From Vicia villosa (lineage: Eukaryota; Streptophyta; Magnoliopsida; Fabales; Fabaceae), in NCBI RefSeq assembly GCF_029867415.1, contig NC_081185.1, forward strand, positions 32,502,245 through 32,566,244: a stretch of 64,000 bases of DNA, written 5' to 3'. The position numbers and the translations under genes were made by a program. Positions 57,679 through 64,000 of this stretch are shown here, one piece after another. The notes under the pieces are model-generated. The model ran no database searches. It was not told the origin of the DNA and worked only from the letters and a program-made list of their open reading frames with translations. Each line of letters begins with the position of its first letter. Position 1 is the stretch's first letter.

Positions 57679-59613
57679 TAAATAAGCAAGAAATCAAAAT
57701 AAGTCAAAAAAAACTGGTCAGACTGGGTCCCACAAGGCGTTGAATCACCAATCACGTGAAGGAAGAGAAAACTTTTCCTTTGACCCACGAATCAGCGTGC
57801 AACTCGTGGAGAGAGAAGTCAAAGGAGAATGACTGGCCAATCGTAGCGTCTGAACCGTCCACTCCCAAGACGAGCACTGTTCATCGCCACTTTCATGGTG
57901 ACCTGCGGAATTTCTTGAGGAATCTCCTGCAAGATTACCTGCGGTTTTTACCTTGTTCTTTCTGGAATCTTGGAACCTATAAAAACCAATCAAACTGAGG
58001 AAACTAATGGCCCAGGACTCCTTAAAACTTTCCCCTGATCATGAATTTTGCGTTAGTTTGGTTCGAAAATGGCCATAACCATGAAAACGAGAAGCTTGGA
58101 GCTTAAAACCTCATCAATGGCCGATGGAGAATCTGACGTTTCATGGCCCCTGTGACAGCCCAGATATGCTCTAAATGACTAGGTAAACATGTTAGTCCAC
58201 TCAAACCAGATTATAACACAAAAATATAGGCAGTTTGAGAGTTTGAAAATATGAGTATAAGTGGAGGATTAGAACACGTACCTCTTTCGTATGGTTAACC
58301 TCTAAAAGTACCTGCACTCTTCCTAGGATCTCTCAGAAGTGTAGTGGAATGCTTTTTAGTCTTCGAATCGTCCTCCAACTATGAATCCAAGTCTGCCCTA
58401 GTTTTGTTGATTTTTTTTGAAACTTAGAATAGGGTTTCATGAGCCAATTTCCGTCCCCCCCTCCATCTGATGTTCTTTACCTATTTATATGGGCTAAATT
58501 AGGTTAAGAAGTAAGGAGAAATCCATGATTAAATGCCTTGGATTCTTGATTGAAAATCTCCACCAAAACTTACTATTTTGAGCCCATGTTATTTGCAAAT
58601 CTTTTTTCACATATTTTTGATTTAAAATATTAGCATTGGACTAATTAGATGTGTTATAAAATCTTATTCCATTTAATCTTGATTTACTTTGATTTAATTT
58701 GATTTTAAATGATAAAAATCAAAATAAAATAAGATAAATCCATAAAATAATTGGAATTTGATCCATGGACACTTTATGAACCTAATATTTCGTGGAAAGT
58801 GCCATATGATAGGCCCATTATTCAAAAACATGAAATCCATCAATTAGGGCTTCATGTATTTCTCAAAAATCGACCATCTTGTGCGCATCGTATCTCCCTC
58901 GATTTTAATCAGATGAATGCATTCTAGGACTTTTTAGAAAGCCCAAAGAGTCCTTTAAAAGACCTTTTTGGTTTCGTCTCAATTGAATCTTCCATGCTCA
59001 AGTTATGAGCTTTGACCCAAAAGGTGTTTTTGTTGACTTTTTGGAGGACCTATAATCTCTTTGACCATATCTCCCAAATGGTGCATTTCTTGATCTTGGG
59101 CCCAACATCAAAGTTGTAGAGGGTGAAATTTCCTTGAGAATAGGCTTTGGTTGGGAAATTTTTGATACTCCATGTGAAAGTTATGACTAGTCAAAGTTGA
59201 GTTGACTTTCTCCTATAAAACCCTTATTTGAACCTTTGCATTTGCTCATTTCTGAGTTTTTATTGATGGATCATGATCAACCTTTGATCAAATGATGGAT
59301 TTAAACTCACATACTTGATGTTGACCAATAATCTTGAAGTTTGACTGTGTTTTGACTAAAGTTGACTTTTAGGTCAGCATAGTCGATTATTGGTCGTCTG
59401 AGCCGTTGAATGAGCGATCCTTGGAATTGAAGCTTGACTTTTGGTATGGATATGTTTTGATACATATGTGACACCTTGAGATCCATTTGAGGCCTTGGAG
59501 ATTTAACATCCTTTGATAAAATGCAAACCCTAGTTTTGAATGGGAGAGAGTGACTTGAGAAAACCCCTGAACTTTGAGCCTTTGAAGAGGATGGCAAATT
59601 TTGGGGTATGACA

Positions 59614-59626
59614 GCTTCCCCTGTTC
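59614..59626 (-). other. Polypurine tract of element C
   Basis: GAACAGGGGAAGC in element sense, identical to that of element A, adjoining the 3' LTR. Confidence 0.8.
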
Positions 59627-60180
59627 AATCTTCTTATACCTGAAGAGTCGGATAGGCACGTCTGCCTATCGTGATCTTAAGGTAGAAGATGATTGGACAC
59701 TGAAATGCCCTGAAATTTGCATGGGAAGAAGTTCCGCAGGAGATGGGCTTACAGATGCCATCCGAGGTGAATACCATTTTTCAGAGTGTGGAGAAAACAC
59801 TTTGGAAAGGGACCACTGTGTTTTTTTTTTGGTTGTAGCATGGCCTATAAAGGCAACCTGAAATTTATGCAATGTTATGATGCATGCAATGTATGATGCA
59901 ATGAGCCTCTCAAAATAAATGAGCGTGATGTATGTATATGCACTATGTATGAATGAGGTATGTTAGTTGAATGATGTTAGTAATTCTGAAAAGAAAGATA
60001 AAACCTTTGTGTGTTATTGATGACGTTTTGAAGAATATCATTGCCGAGGGACTCACGTGATAAACTCAATTGAAGAAACCTTTGAAAATTTTGTTGTAGA
60101 ATCCCTTACAAAACCCCTTTGCTCGAGTGTGAGAGAAAATAATCGTCCTGCTAAAGCCTGAGTCTTACATAGCGAGGACT
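59627..60180 (-). other. Element C body next to polypurine tract
   Basis: Collinear with A 17011-17576. A hairpin ATCAT...GTGAT around TGCCGAGGGACTCAC lies near 60037-60061. No gene. Confidence 0.6.
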
Positions 60181-60790
60181 TGTAAGAGGGATCACTTGTT
60201 ATGATTCTAACAAGCTCACCTGCACCATTAGGATAATTTGCTAGGGTTATAGCAAACTCACCTGCACCAATAGGGTCATTTGCGAGGGTTATCGCAAACT
60301 CACCTGCACCATTAGGATCATTTGCGAGGGTTATCGCAAACTCACCTGCACCAATAGGGTCATTTGTGAGGGTTATCGCAAACTCACCTGCACCAATAGG
60401 ATCGATTTGCGAGGGTTATCGCAAACTCACCTGCACCATTTGGATCGTTTGCCCTGGTTCGGACAAATTTGACCTACACCATTTGGATCATTTTCCCTGG
60501 TTCGGCCAAATTTCACCTACACCATTTGGATCATTTTCCCTCGTTCGGACAAATTTCACCTACACCATTTGGATCATTTGCCCTGGTTCGGACAAATTTC
60601 TCCTGCACCATTTGGATCATTTGCCCTAGCTCGGACAAATTTCACCTACACCATTTGGATCATTTGTCATAGTTCTGACAAGTTCACCTGCACCCATAGG
60701 AGTCACTTGCCCTGGTTCGGGCAAGTTTACCTGCATAAGAGGAATCATTTGCTATAGTTCTAGCAAACTTTACCTGCATGAAAAAGATTC
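60181..60790 (-). repeat. 43-bp hairpin minisatellite (H1), element C
   Basis: About 14 units. Stems vary in pairs: CTTGTTA-TGATTC-TAACAAG, TTTGCGA-GGGTTA-TCGCAAA, TTTGCTA-TAGTTC-TAGCAAA and CTTGCCC-TGGTTC-GGGCAAG. Two units with TTTTCCC lose pairing. Confidence 0.9.
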
Positions 60791-60854
60791 ACCTGTTTGG
60801 AGAACTGTTTGAGAGACAGGGAAAATAAATCCCTATTTTTGCAAAGAGAGGTAA

Positions 60855-60985
60855 CTCTATATCACTGCCAAGGGACTAATGTGATACAAATCGTCGAGAA
60901 GATTTGAAAGGAGATCACTGCCAAGGGACTAACGTGATATGACATAACTTATTGCTGCTCAGGGACTAACGCAATAAGTCATGGT
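60855..60985 (-). repeat. AGGGACTAAC-loop hairpins (H5), element C
   Basis: Three units: ATCAC-TGCCAAGGGACTAAT-GTGAT, ATCAC-TGCCAAGGGACTAAC-GTGAT and CTTATTGC...GCAATAAG around TGCTCAGGGACTAAC. The third has an entirely different but paired stem. Confidence 0.85.
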
Positions 60986-61044
60986 TGGGATTGAAATTGA
61001 AAATTGAAATTGGAATAGGATTTGAAATAGGATTGAGATAGGAT

Positions 61045-61345
61045 GTAACAGGCAGCCGGGAGCTGACTACCAGACGGGAACTGGATTTAATGTAACAGTC
61101 AGACGGGAACTGACTACCAAACGAGAATTGGATTTAATGTAACAGTCAGACGGGAACTGACTACCAAATGAGAATTGGATTTGATGGTTTTCCAGGACGA
61201 GGACTAGACTTTGCAAGGATTTTCCAGGACGAGAACTGGACTTTGTAAGGATTTGCCAGGACGAGAACTGGACTTTGTAATGATTTTCCAGGACGAGAAC
61301 TGGACTTTGTAATGATTTGCCAGAACGAGAACTGGGCTTTGTAAG
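61045..61345 (-). repeat. ACGRGAA-loop hairpins (H4), element C
   Basis: About ten hairpins: AGTCAG-ACGGGAA-CTGACT, CCAG-ACGGGAA-CTGG, CCAA-ACGAGAA-TTGG, CCAA-ATGAGAA-TTGG and CCAG-GACGAGAA-CTGG. Stem changes are matched on both sides. Confidence 0.88.
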
Positions 61346-61574
61346 GATTTGGATTTGCAAATGAAAATCGGGCTTTTATAGTATATGAATGTAATAGACG
61401 ATATGCATATGCTGATGCGTATGTATGTATACTGATGCAATTCCCGAGATTTTATCTCCTAAAACCCATTGAACTTGTTTAATCCATGTTTGCCCCTACA
61501 CCACGGCTATGCTTATGTCGGCTCGGATAATGCTCATGCATATGTGTAGTTTGTTTATGAAATGAGTGGAACGA

Positions 61575-61795
61575 AGTAATGTCTTCTGTAAGACTACCTG
61601 AAAAGGTTTTTGGAATGGATGTGAATGTTTGTCTTAAAGAAGACTATCTGAAAATATTTTTGGAAATGATGATGCTCGTCTTAGCAAAGACTACCTAGAA
61701 AGGTTCTTAGAAAAAGATTGTCTTAAAGAAGACTACCTGAAGAGGTTTCTGGCAAGAGAATGTCTTAAAGAAGACTACCTGAAGAGGTGTATGTA
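61575..61795 (-). repeat. GTCTT/AAGAC array (H6), element C
   Basis: Five or six units with GTCTT-AAAG-AAGAC and ACCT-GAAA-AGGT arms, as in A and B. Confidence 0.8.
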
Positions 61796-62029
61796 ATGCA
61801 TGATTTATGTATTTGCATGATGCTCCAATGCTAGGTTGTTGGTAACCAAGAGCGTATATAGCTTGCTAAAGTTGTAAGTTTGTTGGATGCTAGCGCGATT
61901 TCCCACTACCTGCTTTTGAACTTTGATGATCGTAGTTAGGAGAGAGATTGGTTCGAGGTTGTAAAGTGTGAGAACTCTTTTTCCTTTTGCCGTGCGTCTT
62001 GCCCCAATTTGGCTCTTTTGAATTACTCC

Positions 62030-62320
62030 ACACCTTTGAATTTTCGAAGTCCTCCATGTTTTTCACCTTTTTGCAATTTGTACCTTTTACCTTTTCGAGG
62101 ATCACTACACCTTTAACCTTTGGAAGTTCTCCACACCTTTAACCTCTCGAGGTTTTCCACACCTTTAACCTTCCGGGATTCTCCACACCTTTAACCTTTG
62201 AATGATTCACCTTATGTAATTCTCCACACCTTCACCTTTTTTGGAACTCTCCATCTCTTTCGAGATTCTCCATGCCTTTAACCTTTCGGGGCTCTCCACA
62301 CCTTTAACCTTTGCATTGTT
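62030..62320 (-). repeat. AACCT/AGGTT array (H7), element C
   Basis: About nine irregular units of CTCCACACCTTTAACC type. AACCTC-TC-GAGGTT is a perfect variant of the AACCT-TTGG-AGGTT hairpin. Confidence 0.8.
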
Positions 62321-62339
62321 CACCTTATGGGTTTGATAC

Positions 62340-64000
62340 CCCATGCCCCAATGCTTAGTGGAAAAAGATGCCTATGATCTCCAAGCCATGAAGGAAGTGC
62401 CCCGAGAAATAACCTTGTTGTGTGTTTCGACGTTTAGATTAAAGGGTATGCCCTTGATTTCCAGATTATGAAAGATTATCCATAGTCTTCTATCCTTCTG
62501 AATTTGAATTCTTCCCATGTTTTGACATGCCCCTGATTGCTCTTGCTTCTAGATGTGACCCCAGGTCGATTGATCCTTAGGATGAATGCCCCTAGTCAAT
62601 AGGATGTTCGGTTGCATGCCCCTGTGATCCTTGAAATATTTGTCCCTGTTTAGGAGAACCCCCTAGATGTGGTTCCCCCCATTCCAGAGTCTTTATTAGA
62701 AATGATTACCTTTGATTAAACCAATTTCGAGATCTCCTCGATGCTAAGTGTATATTTGTATATGACATTGTACTCTTCGGGAAGTAACTCCAATGAGATG
62801 CGTATGCAAGTTTTGAAATTGAAGTCCGTTATGCATTAGGACTGGATGATTTAGAAATGAATGCTTAAAGAAGCGTAGTAGTTAGGAATAGTTTTAACAA
62901 ACATAGGAGTCGGTATAACAAAATCCTGCTAGTATGCTTTCATAGTTAACCTTGCCTCAATTAGGACTTTTAAATGTTGTAACTTGGCCTGGTTCATGGT
63001 TTTAAGAAACAATGGATATAAGGCTCGAAATTTATTTAACCCACCCCTTTCTCCTTGATGTTCTCCAGATCCTAAAGTTCGCCTAATTCAATGAATGTGC
63101 TTTGTATGTCAGAGAATCGTTTTAGTCTTGACGTTGAGCAGAAGCCTTAGTAGAGATCCAAGCACCGATGAAAAGTGTTGTAAAGATCCAAGCATTGATG
63201 CGAAGCTTTGATCATTTAGCAGTCACATGATTATCCTTTGTATTTCGCCTTTGTTTTTATCCCTTATTTTTGCATGAACCAACTTATTTCGAATTTGATC
63301 CATCGGGATGCCCTAAATTTTGCCTAAGTCATTTTATTTTCTTTCATGGAATTTACATTTTGACTTAGCAGGCGTTTTCCTCCTTTTTCTTTTGAATACT
63401 CCTTTTGAGATCTAATCCTTGGATATTGAATGTTGTGACAGCCATGTTGATTTTGATTTGTAAGCTTCGACTTTGATACTTCCTCGATCTTGAATGATGT
63501 ATTGAGGAAGAAGGTGTGGTGAATGTTATCTCCATTGCTTCCTCAATCTTGGATGAGTGCGGGGAAGAAGATACGCTTGAACCTTTGCTTGATCCTTATG
63601 CTTGACCCTTGCTTGAATTGACTGATTCTCTTGACAACCAAGGTACACCGTTGAATTAATCGAAATCTACCCTGCCCCTGGCTGAAATCAAGGTTTATTT
63701 GAAAATTAGAAAGAAACTCCAACTCCTGGCTCGAGGGGGTGACGAGGGATTAACATCCTTATATCTCCACTGTTTGGGAATTGAAACAATGTCTGTACAT
63801 CGTCGGTTCGGTCTTACCTTGAAAGCATGTGTTTAGATGGACTTAGTTATTTATATTCGTCATTCTCCCTTAAGTTTGTTAATAATTGAAAGTCGAAATT
63901 GAAATAGAATAGAAGGGTGCGAGTGGAAAGTTGTAGTAGTGAGCAAATGAAGCGAATGGATTGATTTCAAAACATGCATGAATATTTTATTGAATTACTA
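62340..64000 (-). other. Conserved non-coding part of element C body
   Basis: Collinear with A from about 19890 to 21560. No intact frame corresponding to the full small ORF of A was found; the end KKKEEN and a following stop are kept. Continues past the window. Confidence 0.6.

Larger units (their letters stand above)
56330..59613 (-). repeat. 3' LTR of Ogre-like element C
   Basis: 3,284 bp, with the same termini as the A-family LTRs but clearly more diverged. It holds a hairpin CCTCC-TTAT-GGAGG (56613-56626), the GAGTCGCCAC block, a tRNA-like segment (57556-57632) and an (AT)n run at 57654-57678. No gene seen. Confidence 0.85.
56330..64000 (-). mobile_element. Ogre-like non-autonomous element C (3' part only)
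   Basis: 3' LTR, polypurine tract and 4.4 kb of body are present; the 5' part lies beyond the window. The body is collinear with A from 17011 to about 21560 and has no coding region in the visible part. Confidence 0.75.

Noticed and set aside
60366..60757. Similar repeat-encoded plus-strand frames
   Set aside because: Same artefact of the 43-bp minisatellite in element C.

Overview
The window is a block of nested LTR retrotransposons in a plant nuclear genome. I see no ordinary host gene. The family mix points to a large-genome legume of the pea/vetch tribe (Fabeae): SIRE/Maximus-type Ty1/copia, a Tat-lineage Ty3/gypsy element, and Ogre-like elements whose primer-binding site (PBS) reads TGGCGACTCTGCTGGGGAC. 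This is inference from family content; species cannot be fixed from the sequence alone.

Layout, left to right. 1-4219: internal region and 5' LTR of a minus-strand element with an initiator-tRNA-Met PBS (family E), inserted into 4220-12166, a decayed Maximus/SIRE copia element (minus) with gag, protease, integrase, RT-RNase H and a downstream env-position ORF. Maximus sits in an older Ogre fragment (12167-13055) that keeps the start of Ogre ORF1. The fragment is also split by Ogre-like element B (plus; 5' LTR 13056-13833 continued at 46821-48656, body to 56329). B's 5' LTR is split by Ogre-like element A (minus, from 13834). A is split by a 15.2-kb Tat element (22750-37955, TSD TCAAG) and by a solo LTR (38240-41573, TSD ATGGT). 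The Tat element carries a 294-bp MITE (31510-31803, 9-bp TSD). B's body carries a solo LTR of family E (54262-56175, TSD TACAC) and is cut off by Ogre-like element C (minus, 56330 to the window end).

The Tat element is the only part with substantial coding capacity. On its minus strand are gag, protease, a reverse transcriptase whose catalytic core is deleted, RNase H and integrase. On the opposite strand, between integrase and 3' LTR, are two extra genes: a multi-exon plant-mobile-domain gene (24191-27819) and a single-exon plant-transposon-domain gene (28418-29149). Each has its own TATA-like box and an upstream TGACGTCA palindrome. The second gene resembles the env-position ORF of the Maximus element although the two belong to different superfamilies.

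Elements A, B and C have LTRs and, where the relevant end is present, a PBS (A, B) or polypurine tract (A, C), but no gag-pol in the parts visible here. Their bodies are built largely of minisatellites. On reading the units, nearly every minisatellite class proves to be a chain of short hairpins whose two stem arms change together from unit to unit while the loop stays the same. A similar covarying hairpin lies in the LTRs, and a tRNA-like A-box/B-box segment lies in the A, B and C LTRs. This is the most unusual signal in the window. All hairpins were read by eye; no folding or covariation statistics were run.
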